Positions 7,967-16,977 of a stretch of 64,000 bases of DNA are shown in pieces. A program made the translations under genes and the position numbers. Every line of letters starts with the position of its first letter. Within the stretch, counting starts at the first letter, position 1. The notes beneath the pieces were generated by a model, which made no database searches, had not been told where the DNA came from, and worked only from the letters and a program-made list of their open reading frames with translations. This DNA comes from Aliigemmobacter aestuarii. Lineage in GTDB: Bacteria > Pseudomonadota > Alphaproteobacteria > Rhodobacterales > Rhodobacteraceae. Location: positions 124,001 through 188,000 of the forward strand of contig NZ_SSND01000004.1 in assembly GCF_004799285.1 (NCBI RefSeq), in the 5' to 3' direction.

Positions 7967-10567
7967 CTATCGCCGCAGCCCCAGCCGGATCTGTTTTTCG
8001 ATCTCGATCAGCGCGAAGAATGCCGCGCCCACGGCCACGATCAGCAGGCCGTCGCGGAAGGGCACGGGATATGTGCCCAGAACCCCCTGCATCGTCGGCA
8101 GGTAGGTGACGGCGAACTGCGCGGCGGTGATGACGATCACCACGGTCCAGACCACCCGCGTTCCCCGCGCCGCCGCCCAGGTGAGCGAGGTGCCGTGGAT
8201 GTTGCGGATGAAGAAGAGGTGAAAGATCTCAAGCACCACAAGCGTGTTCATCGCGATCGTCTGCGCCAGAGCCAGCGGATAGCCGCGATCCAGCGCATAG
8301 CTGAACATGCCGAAGACGGCCGCCAGGAACAGCAGCGCCACCAGCACCACATGCCAGACCAGTTCGCCCGACAGGATCGGCGCATGGCGCGGGCGCGGCG
8401 GGTGGGCCATGGTGCCCGGCTCGGTCGGCTCGAAGGCCAGCGCGACGCCCAGTGTGATCCCGGTGATGAGATTGACCCACAGGATCTGCACCGCCGTCAT
8501 CGGCAGCGCCATTCCGGCCAGAAGCGCCACGATCAGCACCATCGACTCGCCTGCGTTGGTGGGAAGGGTCCAGCTGATGACCTTCTTGAGGTTGTCATAG
8601 ACCGTCCGCCCCTCGCGCACCGCCGCGGCGATGGTGGCGAAGTTGTCGTCGGCCAGAACAAGGTCGGCGGCCTCCTTTGCGGCTTCCGATCCTTTCAGGC
8701 CCATGGCGATGCCCGCGTCGGCGCGTTTGAGGGCGGGGGCGTCGTTGACGCCGTCCCCCGTCATCGCGACCGAACGCCCGCCCGCCTGCAGGGCAGTGAC
8801 AAGGCGCAGCTTGTCCTCGGGGCTGGTGCGGGCGAAGATGTCGACATCCGTTACCTCAAGCGCCAGCTGGGCGTCGTCGAGCTTGTCGATGTCGGCGCCG
8901 GTCAGGACCCGCGCGGTGTTCTGCAAACCGATCCGGGCTGCGATGGCGGCGGCGGTCCCGGCATGATCGCCGGTGATCATCTTGACGCGGATGCCCGCGG
9001 CGCGACATTCGGCCACCGCCTCGATCGCTTCGGGGCGGGGCGGGTCGATCAGACCGACAAGACCAAGAAAGGTCAGCCCGCCTTCCAGCGCGGCTTCGTC
9101 GATCCGGTCGCCTGTTTCGTCCCGCCCGGCCAGCGCCAGCACGCGCAGCCCCTGCCGTGCCATCGCCTCGGCCCGGTCGTGCCAGCGGTCAAGGTCGATG
9201 TCGGCGCACATCCGCAGCACCCGTTCGGGGGCGCCTTTCACATGGGTCACGCGACCCGATGCCCCTTCGGTGAGCACGGCCATGAACCGGTGGCGGCTGT
9301 CGAAGGGGATCGCGTCCAGCCGCCGGGCCTCCAGATCGCCCGCGGCCTTTCCGGCAAAGGCCAGAAGCGCCCCCTCCATCGGGTCGCCCTCGACCGTCCA
9401 GTGCCCCGAACGGTCATGCAGCGCGGCATCGTTGCACAGTGCCGCCGCGCGGGCGATGGCGCCCAGATCGGCCTCGGGCATGATTTCGCCGACCGGGGCA
9501 TAGCCCTCGCCCGTCACCGTGAAACGGCCTGCGGGCGTTTCGACGGCGGTGACGACCATTTCGTTCCGCGTCAGGGTCCCGGTCTTGTCGGTGCAGATCA
9601 CCGAAACCGAACCGATCGCCTCGATCGCGGGCAGGCGGCGCACGATGGCGTTGCGGCGCGCCATCGCCTGCACGCCGATCGCAAGCGTGATCGTCATCAC
9701 CGCAGGCAGGCCTTCGGGAATGGCCGACACCGCGATCGCGACGACGGTCATGAACATTTCGGAAAAGTCGTGATGGCCGACGAAATAGCCCCAGGCCAGC
9801 AAGAGCGCGCCCGCAAGCAGGATGAGGAACGACAGCCAGCGCGCGAAATGGTCCATCTGCGCGACAAGGGGGGTCGTCAACTGTTCGACGCCCGCCAGAA
9901 GCCCGCCGATACGTCCGATCTCGGTCGCCTGCCCGGTGGCGGTGACAAGGCCGCGCGCGGCTCCCTGCGTGACCAGCGTTCCCGACCACAGCATCGACCG
10001 GCGGTCGCCCAGGGGCGCGTCGACGGGGGCAGGGGCCACGCCCTTCTCCACCGGCACCGACTCACCTGTCAGGATGGCCTCTTGCGCGGCCAGCCCGCGG
10101 GCGTCCAGCAGGCGCAGGTCGGCGGGCACCTTGTCGCCCGCTTCGATCAGCACGATGTCGCCCGGAACAAGCGACACGCTGTCCACCGTGATGCGTCGCC
10201 CGTCCCGCAACACGCTCGCACGCGGCGCCAGCATGTCCCGAATGGCGGACATCGCCGCCTCGGCCTTGCCTTCCTGGATGAAGCCGATCATCGCGTTCGC
10301 CAGCACGACTGCAAGGATCACGCAGGTATCGACCCAGTGCTGAAGCGCCGCCGTCACGATGGCGGCGACCAGCAGCACATAGATCAGCACGTTGTGGAAC
10401 TGCGCGAAAAAGCGCAGGACCGGCCCGCGCGCCCGCACCTCGGCCAGACGGTTCGGGCCATGTTCGGCCAGCCGGCGCGCGGCTTCTTCCGCGCTCAGCC
10501 CGTCCGGTCCGGCTTCGAGGGCCTCAAGGCAGTCGACGGCAGGTCTGGCATGCGGATCATGGATCAT
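7967..10567 (-). CDS. P-type cation-transporting ATPase (type II, PacL/PMR1-like)
   Basis: An 866-residue P-type ATPase. Order: actuator motif TGES at residues 167-170, membrane-helix-4 motif PEGLP at 284-288, phosphorylation motif DKTGTLT with Asp327, and hinge GDGVNDAPALKRADAGIAMG. Ten membrane segments are expected. The type II layout suggests Ca2+ or another cation, but the helix-6 segment reads WVNLITGITLGVALAFEP, with Gly where SERCA has the Ca2+-ligand Asp, so the ion is uncertain. Start: ATG at 10567 overlaps the stop of the DUF6544 gene (ATGA at 10564-10567). An in-frame ATG at 10573 is equally possible; a longer frame to 10879 only overlaps the neighbour. Last gene of the antiporter operon. 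Confidence 0.93.
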   Translation of the reverse strand: MIHDPHARPAVDCLEALEAGPDGLSAEEAARRLAEHGPNRLAEVRARGPVLRFFAQFHNVLIYVLLVAAIVTAALQHWVDTCVILAVVLANAMIGFIQEGKAEAAMSAIRDMLAPRASVLRDGRRITVDSVSLVPGDIVLIEAGDKVPADLRLLDARGLAAQEAILTGESVPVEKGVAPAPVDAPLGDRRSMLWSGTLVTQGAARGLVTATGQATEIGRIGGLLAGVEQLTTPLVAQMDHFARWLSFLILLAGALLLAWGYFVGHHDFSEMFMTVVAIAVSAIPEGLPAVMTITLAIGVQAMARRNAIVRRLPAIEAIGSVSVICTDKTGTLTRNEMVVTAVETPAGRFTVTGEGYAPVGEIMPEADLGAIARAAALCNDAALHDRSGHWTVEGDPMEGALLAFAGKAAGDLEARRLDAIPFDSRHRFMAVLTEGASGRVTHVKGAPERVLRMCADIDLDRWHDRAEAMARQGLRVLALAGRDETGDRIDEAALEGGLTFLGLVGLIDPPRPEAIEAVAECRAAGIRVKMITGDHAGTAAAIAARIGLQNTARVLTGADIDKLDDAQLALEVTDVDIFARTSPEDKLRLVTALQAGGRSVAMTGDGVNDAPALKRADAGIAMGLKGSEAAKEAADLVLADDNFATIAAAVREGRTVYDNLKKVISWTLPTNAGESMVLIVALLAGMALPMTAVQILWVNLITGITLGVALAFEPTEPGTMAHPPRPRHAPILSGELVWHVVLVALLFLAAVFGMFSYALDRGYPLALAQTIAMNTLVVLEIFHLFFIRNIHGTSLTWAAARGTRVVWTVVIVITAAQFAVTYLPTMQGVLGTYPVPFRDGLLIVAVGAAFFALIEIEKQIRLGLRR

Positions 10568-11430
10568 GGCCATGGTCCGTCGGGGCCGAAAACGGCGTCG
10601 GTGATCCGGGCCAGGAAAAAGGGCGCTGCGTCCGGCGTGCCCCACAGATTGGCAAGCTCCACCCGCGTCGGGATGCGGAATCCCGCGACGACCCCCGTCT
10701 CGATCATCCGGCCGCCGAAAGGTTGCCAACGATAGGTCTTTTCGGGGTTCGCATCGGTCCAGCGCGGCGCCCATATCTCGGCCAGGTCGCCCGCGGCGTC
10801 GAAGGTCAGGTGCATCGGCGGCAGGTCGGGTGCGTCTGCAAACCGCACCTCGGCGCTGTCCGGCCCGGTTTCGCGCCATTCGGCCCCGTATTGCGGCAAA
10901 AGCGCCGCCGGAACCCAGACGGATTCCAGCATCGCCCGCGTCGCCGCCGCGCGGGCATGGTCGGACGTGCCGCCGATCCGGGCAAGCGGGATCAGGCCAT
11001 GCAGCCAGAACTTCGTCCAGCTTTCCTCGGCCCCGTCACGGCGGCGGTAGCCGTCCGATCCGGCAAAGCGCATCAGACCCGCGCCGATCCGTGCCTGCCA
11101 GACGAAGCCGGTCGCCGGGGGCGCAAGGATCTGGCGGGCCGCCATGGGCATTCCGTTGCCGTTCATGATGAAGCGGCCCTCCATCGTCAGCCGCACGATC
11201 CGGTGCAGCGGCGTGCCGGGCGCTATGGCGCGGGCAAAGTATCGCTGTGCCACGGCGGGCAGACCCGCCACCATTGCCGGATCGTAGGCGGGCGGATCGT
11301 CATCGCGAAGCGCCTCGATTCCGGTCCAGACCGCGCGCATCCTCGCCTGGTCGCGATGGTGGACATAGGCCGCGGTCGCGGCAACCGCGCCAAGACACAC
11401 CCCTGCCGTGATTCCGATCCCAGCCAGCAT
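10564..11430 (-). CDS. DUF6544 family protein
   Basis: A 288-residue protein with one N-terminal membrane anchor or signal (about residues 1-22, LAGIGITAGVCLGAVAATAAY) and a soluble domain that I assign to DUF6544 from its ordered motifs: VAQRYFARAI, MEGRFIMNGNGMPMAARQILAPPATGFVWQA, ESVWVPAALLP and RIPTRVELANLWGT. No enzymatic activity is known. It begins 6 nt after the SDR stop and its own stop overlaps the ATPase start, so it is firmly inside the operon. The likely location is the periplasmic face of the inner membrane. Confidence 0.82.
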   Translation of the reverse strand: MLAGIGITAGVCLGAVAATAAYVHHRDQARMRAVWTGIEALRDDDPPAYDPAMVAGLPAVAQRYFARAIAPGTPLHRIVRLTMEGRFIMNGNGMPMAARQILAPPATGFVWQARIGAGLMRFAGSDGYRRRDGAEESWTKFWLHGLIPLARIGGTSDHARAAATRAMLESVWVPAALLPQYGAEWRETGPDSAEVRFADAPDLPPMHLTFDAAGDLAEIWAPRWTDANPEKTYRWQPFGGRMIETGVVAGFRIPTRVELANLWGTPDAAPFFLARITDAVFGPDGPWP

Positions 11431-11436
11431 CTGACG

Positions 11437-12207
11437 TCACCGGGCCGTATAGCCGCCGTCGATCGCGATCTCGGCGCCGGTCACGAACTTCGCCTCGTCC
11501 GAGGCCAGCCAGACCACCGCCCAGGCGATGTCGTCGGGTTCGCCCATGTGGCCCAAGGGGTGGACCGAACCGGCGGCGGCCTTGGCGGCTTCGAGGTCAT
11601 CCGAGGTGGCGCGCAGGTGGTTTTCCACCATCGGCGTCCAGATATAGCCGGGATGGATCGAATTCACCCGGATCCGTTCCGGCGCATAGGTGATGGCGTC
11701 GTTCTTCGTCATCAGCCGCACCGCGCCCTTCGAGGCGTGATAGGGCGAAACCCCGCCCACGCCGATCAACCCGGCGATGGACGAAAGGTTCACGATGGAC
11801 CCGCCGCCCGCCGCGCGCAGATGTGGAATCGCGTGTTTCGTGCCAAAGAAGACTCCCTTGACGTTCACGGCCTGCACGCGGTCCCATTCGGCCTCGGTCA
11901 CCTGGTCGGTGGGTTTGGGCGCGCCCGAGATCCCGGCATTGTTCACCAGCACATTCAGCCCGCCGAACCGTGCGGCGGTCTCGTCGATGGCGGTTTTCAC
12001 CGCCGCCTCGTCGGTCACGTCAACCGGCCAGAATGCGGCCTCATGCCCCGCTTCGGTCAGCGCATCGGCCAGTGCCCGGCCCTCGTCGGCCAGCACATCG
12101 AAGATCGCCACTTTCGCGCCTTCGCCCGCCATCCGTTCGGCACAGGCGCGACCGATGCCCACGGCCCCCCCGGTGATGATGGCGGTCTTGCCCGCAAGTC
12201 TGTCCAT
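11437..12207 (-). CDS. SDR family NAD(P)-dependent oxidoreductase
   Basis: A 256-residue classical short-chain dehydrogenase. Seen: cofactor loop TGGAVGIGRACAER at about residue 12, NNAGISG near residue 88, and the catalytic SxnYxxxK arrangement with YHASKGAV at about 155-162. The C-terminal TGAEIAIDGGYTAR closing strand is typical. The substrate cannot be told from sequence; FabG-like relatives reduce varied ketones. Start ATG at 12207 has AAAGGAG 6 nt upstream; the longer frame to 12306 is dropped because it overlaps the antiporter. Third gene of the operon, 29 nt after the antiporter. Confidence 0.93.
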   Translation of the reverse strand: MDRLAGKTAIITGGAVGIGRACAERMAGEGAKVAIFDVLADEGRALADALTEAGHEAAFWPVDVTDEAAVKTAIDETAARFGGLNVLVNNAGISGAPKPTDQVTEAEWDRVQAVNVKGVFFGTKHAIPHLRAAGGGSIVNLSSIAGLIGVGGVSPYHASKGAVRLMTKNDAITYAPERIRVNSIHPGYIWTPMVENHLRATSDDLEAAKAAAGSVHPLGHMGEPDDIAWAVVWLASDEAKFVTGAEIAIDGGYTAR

Positions 12208-12236
12208 GCCATTCTCCTTTCGGTCATGACCCCGGA

Positions 12237-13958
12237 TCAGGCCGTCATCCGGCCTTCCGTGGCGATTTCGGGAATTTCCGTGCGTTCTTCCTCTTCGGCG
12301 CCGCACAACAGTTCGACCGCGCGGTCGGCTGCGTCCTGGAAGGGTTCAAGCACCATGTCTGCGCCCGATCCGAACATCATTTCGGTATCGTGGGGGCTGT
12401 GCGAAGCGGCCGCTATCCGGCCCGTGAAACCCGCGGTGCGCGCAAGCTGGATCAGGGTCCGCCGGGCGTCTTCGTGGCTGAGGCCGGTCGGATGGATGGG
12501 CACGGTGGAAACCAGCCATACCACCCCGCGCAACGGCAGTTCGGCCACGAATTCGGCATCGGTCGCATCGCCGAATTCCGCCTCCAGCCCCAGTTCGCGC
12601 CAGCGCCGCACGGCCAGCGGGTTGAAATCTACCCCCAGCACGCGCACCCCCCGTTTCCTGAGCCGGATGCCGATCGCCGTGCCGAACCGGCCGAGACCAA
12701 AGATGATGACCTGAAAGCTGCTGATGGTGTGGCTGCCCGCCTCGGAGGGTTCGCGCGGCGTGCCCTTGCGTTCGAAGATGCCAAGCCAGGGCTCGAACAG
12801 CGCATAAAGGTGATGCGAGAAGGTGATCATGTAGGTCGATGCCGCGATCGTCACGAGGCCGACCATCGTCACCAGGCCGAGCGCGTCATCGGTGACATGG
12901 CCCAGCGACACCCCCATTGCCACGAAGATCAACGAGAACTCGCTGATCTGGGCCACCGTCAGGCCGGCCAGGAACCCGGTCCGCTTGCGATAGCCCATCG
13001 CCCCCATGATCGCCAGGACGATGAGCGGGTTGCCGATCAGCACGAACAGCGAAAAGATCACCGCACCCGTCACATGCGAGCCCAGAAGCGACAGGTCCAG
13101 CGTCGCGCCAAGCGCGATGAAGAAGAACAGCAGCAGGAAATCCCGCAAGGGGGCAAGCCGGGCGGCGATCGTCTCGCGATAGGCGGTCGAGGCAAGGGCC
13201 ACGCCCGCCAGAAGCCCGCCCACCTCTTTGCCAAGCCCCACGAGATCGCCGATGGCCGCGAACATAGCGGCCAGCGCGATGGCGAAGATCACCAGCAGTT
13301 CGGGCGCCCGGGCCAGCCGTTCGGTCAGCGGGTTTGCCACATAGCGGACAAAGAGGATCACCGCCGCCACCATCGCCACGCCGGACGCCAGCACCGACAG
13401 CACCGATCCGCCGCCATGCGTCGCCTCGTCACTGGTGCCGATGCCGATTGCCGACAGGACGATCATCGCCATGACCACGAACAGGTCCTGAACGATAAGG
13501 AACCCCAGGGCGATCTGCCCGTGCAGCGCGTCGATCTCGCGCTTGTCCGACAACAGCTTCACGATGATGATGGTCGACGAGAAGGTCAGCGCCACGGCCA
13601 CATAAAGGCCGGTCACATGGCCAAGCCCCACCGCAAGGCCGATCAGGTAGCCGAAGAATGCGGTGAACAGGACCTGGCCCATCCCCGTCATCACCGACAC
13701 CGCGCCCAGCGAGCGTATCAGCTTCACGTCAAGCTTGATCCCGACAAGGAACAGCAGGACAGCAATGCCCAGTTCCGACAGAAGGTCGATCTGCGCATCG
13801 GAATGAACCACATCGAGCGCCGAAGGCCCGGCGATCAGGCCGACGGCGATGAAGCTTACGATCAGCGGCTGGCGCAAAAGCGTGCCGAACAGGCCGATCC
13901 CCGCGGCCATGGCCAGCAGCAGCGCCACCTCGCCGAACGACGTCATCACTGTCATCAT
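12237..13958 (-). CDS. Kef-type cation/proton antiporter with TrkA-N domain
   Basis: A 573-residue CPA2-family antiporter. About 12 membrane helices occupy residues 1-395 (LLRQPLIVSFIAVGLIAGP, LGIAVLLFLVGIKLD, ALTFSSTIIIVKLLSDK, LTVAQISEFSLIFVAMG). A cytosolic RCK/TrkA-N Rossmann domain follows at about 420-540, with VIIFGLGRFGTAIG and the ribose-binding Asp in VLGVDFNP, so NAD(H) gating is likely. KefB/KefC export K+ in exchange for H+; the actual ion here is inferred. Start: the ATG at 13958 overlaps the stop of the upstream HTH gene (ATGA 13955-13958) and AAAGGA precedes it. The frame running to 14096 is rejected. Confidence 0.93.
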   Translation of the reverse strand: MMTVMTSFGEVALLLAMAAGIGLFGTLLRQPLIVSFIAVGLIAGPSALDVVHSDAQIDLLSELGIAVLLFLVGIKLDVKLIRSLGAVSVMTGMGQVLFTAFFGYLIGLAVGLGHVTGLYVAVALTFSSTIIIVKLLSDKREIDALHGQIALGFLIVQDLFVVMAMIVLSAIGIGTSDEATHGGGSVLSVLASGVAMVAAVILFVRYVANPLTERLARAPELLVIFAIALAAMFAAIGDLVGLGKEVGGLLAGVALASTAYRETIAARLAPLRDFLLLFFFIALGATLDLSLLGSHVTGAVIFSLFVLIGNPLIVLAIMGAMGYRKRTGFLAGLTVAQISEFSLIFVAMGVSLGHVTDDALGLVTMVGLVTIAASTYMITFSHHLYALFEPWLGIFERKGTPREPSEAGSHTISSFQVIIFGLGRFGTAIGIRLRKRGVRVLGVDFNPLAVRRWRELGLEAEFGDATDAEFVAELPLRGVVWLVSTVPIHPTGLSHEDARRTLIQLARTAGFTGRIAAASHSPHDTEMMFGSGADMVLEPFQDAADRAVELLCGAEEEERTEIPEIATEGRMTA

Positions 13959-14170
13959 CTTTCCTTTCGCGGGCTGCCCTTGGCGTCTTCCCGTGGTGTT
14001 GTTTCGTGCCGGGTCAGGAAACGGCCCAGATCGGCATCGGCGATGCGCCAGCCCTTGCCGATGTCGATGGCCCGCAATTCGCCCGACTTGATCCAATGCC
14101 GTACGGTCGCCTCGGCGACCTTCAGCCGATCGGCGACCTCTTTTACCGTCTGATACTGGTCAACTGGCAT
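13955..14170 (-). CDS. small excisionase/MerR-like helix-turn-helix protein
   Basis: A 71-residue DNA-binding protein. The motif VKEVADRLKVAEATVRHWIKSGELRAIDIGKGWRIADADLGRFL is the helix-turn-helix-plus-wing of the excisionase (MerR-like, HTH_17) family, here in read-out parts of residues 8-55. I start at ATG 14170 (MPVDQYQTV), with AGGA 10 nt upstream. A possible -10 TATACT on the minus strand (agtata around 14200) sits between this ATG and the more distal ATG at 14233. First gene of the antiporter operon, with ATGA overlap to the antiporter, so it is the likely local regulator. Confidence 0.8.
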   Translation of the reverse strand: MPVDQYQTVKEVADRLKVAEATVRHWIKSGELRAIDIGKGWRIADADLGRFLTRHETTPREDAKGSPRKER

Positions 14171-14353
14171 CCGTGCTGATCCTGATGCGATTTCACCGTA
14201 GTATAGTGACGTATTGTGCAGTTTGGTTGACATGCATCAAACCGGCTGGCCGGAACCGGCCTCGGTCATGCTGTCATGGTCGGCACGTTGATGCGCGGCG
14301 GCGCCAAGGGTGATGCGCACCCTTTCGATGACCCGCCGCCCCGGTCCCGTCTG

Positions 14354-16849
14354 TCAGAACTGTAGCGCCTTCGGGTCAAGGCCGCGCTTTTCAGCGCTTC
14401 GCAGCACGGCGTTGCGGACCTCCTCGTTGCGCTTCAGCAGGCGGCGGAAACGCGCCTCGTCCAGCGTCAGAAGGGTCGAATGAGTGATCGCCGTGGCATG
14501 GGTCCGGCGGGTCTGACGGATCAGCAGCGAAAGCTGGCCGAACATCTCGCCCCGGCCCAGACGGTATTTCTGCCCCGCCGTTTCGAACTCGATCGCGCCC
14601 GAGGCGATGAAGCAGACCTCGCGCGGGACGTCGCCCTTGCGCATCAGCACCTCGCCGGGCTGGACATAGCGGGTGCGCAGCGCACGGGCGAGCTTCTTGC
14701 GGCTGTCCTCGTCCATGTCGGCAAACAGCGGGAACTGGCGCACCAGTTCGGTCTTCTGGACGGCAAGGTCCAGACGCGGGCGCACCTCGGCCAGCTTGCG
14801 GCTTTCGGCCAGTTCCTGCTTGAGCGTGGTGTGAAGCTCCTTGCCGATCAGCCCATCGGCGTAAAGCACGTCATATTCGCGTTCCTCCAGCCGCAGCGAG
14901 GTCCGGCGCAGGAAGCGGCGTTCGATTTCTTCGGCATAGCCGGGGTATTGCAGGCGCAGCCCTTCCAGCGCCGACTGGGTTTCATCCTCGCGCCGTTTCA
15001 AAAGCTCGTGCAGCAGGTCGGCGACGCGCCGGCCGTGGATGCGGCGGATCTTGCCGTCGATATAGCCGTGCAGATCGCGCAGGATCAGCCGCTGGTTCAG
15101 CAGGATCTCGAACCGGTCCGCGGTCAGGCGGGCCAGCATCCCTGACAGGCGCAACCTGTGGTGCAACCGGTTGGCAAGCCGGTAGCCGCGCCCCTGCGCA
15201 AGGCTCAGACGGCCCGAGGCGCGGTATTCCTCGCGCCCGCCGGCGCGCGTGCGTTCGATCAGCCGGTCGGCGTCCGACAGCATCTGTTCGGCCAACCGCG
15301 CCGAGATCAGCTGTTCGCGGAAGGCTTCGATGATCATGTCGCGTTCGCGCCCCGCCAGTGCGACAAGACCCAACGTGATGCGGTCGCGGTCGGGGATGTC
15401 GTCGGCGGCTTCGGCCTTCTCCACGGCGCTGTCCAGCCGTTCGGCAAAGCGCTTCGCCTCGGACCGGACGATCTCGCGCGTCAGTTCGTGGTTGCGGGCG
15501 GTTTCGGCCACCTCCTCGCGCACGTTCTGAAGCGCGACGGCGATCACCTGGCTGGACAGCGCACGGTCGATCGGGGCGAGCCTGTCCAGACCGAGGAACG
15601 AAATGACCCGACGCAGGGTGGTTCCCTGCACCAGCAGCGTGAACAGCGTGAAGCCGGTGGCAAGGATGCCCACCTCGCGCTTCACGTCCGGTGGCACGCG
15701 GAAGTTCTCAGACACCGCCAGTGCCAGCGCCAGGGTCACTGCCCCGCGCAAGCCCCCCCATAGGATCGCGATCCGGTAGGGCCTGTCCACCCGGGGCGAC
15801 AGTCGCAGCGCCGTCAGCAGGGGCAGCACCGCGTAAAGCATGAACAGCCGCGAGACCAGCGCCGCGACCACCACGATCGCGATCAGGAACAGGTCGTGCC
15901 AGCGCACATCGGCCAGCAGGCCCGGCACCAGAAGGGCAGCCAGAAGGAAGATCAGCGCCCCCGCCCAGTGCGCCAGAACGTCCCAGACCTCGCGCAGGTT
16001 GGTCCAGTTCGTGGGCGACAGGCGGCCGGGGCCCAGGAAATTCAGCGTCATTCCCGCCATGACCACCGCGATCACGCCCGATACGCCAAGGATCTGATCG
16101 GCAACCAGATAGGTGACATAGGGCAGAGCCACGCTGAGCGAGATCTGCGCCAGCGGAAACCGGTCGAGCCAGGCAAGCCCGACAAGGCAGATGCGGGCCA
16201 GAACCCAGCCGGTCGCAAGACCGCCAAGGATCAGCGTGGGAAATCCCACAAGAGCATCCTTCAACGTCGGGTTGGGCACACCCAGCATCACGAAGGTCAG
16301 GAAGAAGCCGAAAAGCGCGATGGCCGCCGCGTCGTTCAAGAGGCTTTCGCCCTCGACGATGCGGGTCAGGCGCTGTGGCGCCGCGATGTTGCGGAAGATC
16401 GAGACGACCGCCGAAGGATCGGTCGTGGCCACGATGGAGCCAAGCAGAAGGCAGGCCACCAGCGACAGCGAGGTGAAGGGTTGCAGCGCGAACCCGATGG
16501 CGAAGGTCGCCACCACCACCGCGACAACGGCCATCACCAGGATGGGCACCCAATCCTCGGCCATGCGCCGCAGGTTCAGCCCCAACGAGACCTGGAACAG
16601 AAGCGTGGGCAGCAGCACGTAAAGGAACACATTGGCGCGGATGCTGAATTCGAACCCGTCAACGGCCGGGCCAAGCTCGGCCACCGTGCGGCCCTGTCCG
16701 GCAAGATAGGCCGCAATGCTGCCGATGAGCGTCCCCAGGATCGCAAGCACCACCGTATAGGGCAGCCGCAGCCAGTCTGCGACCGGCTCTGTCAGGCTGA
16801 TCACGATGAAAAGCGCGGCAATGATGCCGACAAGTGCGATGACGTCCAT
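14354..16849 (-). CDS. Na+/H+ antiporter (CPA1, NhaP/SOS1-like) with cyclic-nucleotide-binding domain
   Basis: An 831-residue protein with three parts. Residues 1 to about 415 hold 12-13 membrane helices of a CPA1 antiporter (LLNDAAAIALFGFFLTFVML carries the conserved ND pair for ion binding, and LWGGLRGAVTLALALAVS is the family-type helix). Residues 420-700 are a long charged cytosolic stretch. Residues 704-831 are a Crp-like cyclic-nucleotide-binding domain (FPLFADMDED, GEVLMRKGDVPREVCFIASG, GRGEMFGQLSLL). This resembles the SOS1-like arrangement where a cytosolic sensor controls transport. Monocistronic; it lies upstream of the antiporter operon on the same strand. Ligand unknown. Confidence 0.93.
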   Translation of the reverse strand: MDVIALVGIIAALFIVISLTEPVADWLRLPYTVVLAILGTLIGSIAAYLAGQGRTVAELGPAVDGFEFSIRANVFLYVLLPTLLFQVSLGLNLRRMAEDWVPILVMAVVAVVVATFAIGFALQPFTSLSLVACLLLGSIVATTDPSAVVSIFRNIAAPQRLTRIVEGESLLNDAAAIALFGFFLTFVMLGVPNPTLKDALVGFPTLILGGLATGWVLARICLVGLAWLDRFPLAQISLSVALPYVTYLVADQILGVSGVIAVVMAGMTLNFLGPGRLSPTNWTNLREVWDVLAHWAGALIFLLAALLVPGLLADVRWHDLFLIAIVVVAALVSRLFMLYAVLPLLTALRLSPRVDRPYRIAILWGGLRGAVTLALALAVSENFRVPPDVKREVGILATGFTLFTLLVQGTTLRRVISFLGLDRLAPIDRALSSQVIAVALQNVREEVAETARNHELTREIVRSEAKRFAERLDSAVEKAEAADDIPDRDRITLGLVALAGRERDMIIEAFREQLISARLAEQMLSDADRLIERTRAGGREEYRASGRLSLAQGRGYRLANRLHHRLRLSGMLARLTADRFEILLNQRLILRDLHGYIDGKIRRIHGRRVADLLHELLKRREDETQSALEGLRLQYPGYAEEIERRFLRRTSLRLEEREYDVLYADGLIGKELHTTLKQELAESRKLAEVRPRLDLAVQKTELVRQFPLFADMDEDSRKKLARALRTRYVQPGEVLMRKGDVPREVCFIASGAIEFETAGQKYRLGRGEMFGQLSLLIRQTRRTHATAITHSTLLTLDEARFRRLLKRNEEVRNAVLRSAEKRGLDPKALQF

Positions 16850-16977
16850 GACTTCGCAGATAACCGCATGACCGGCCTGCGTAAATCCGATTGTTTCCCG
16901 ATCGGGCGCGATGTGGAAACATCTGCGTCACTCGGTGGGCAGGGGTGGCCTTTGCGCGGCGCGGGTGCGGGTTGCCG

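Noticed and set aside
7775-10735. 986-codon open frame on the plus strand
   Set aside because: It is antisense to the P-type ATPase, has no recognisable protein and His/Arg/Gln-rich composition typical of GC shadow frames.
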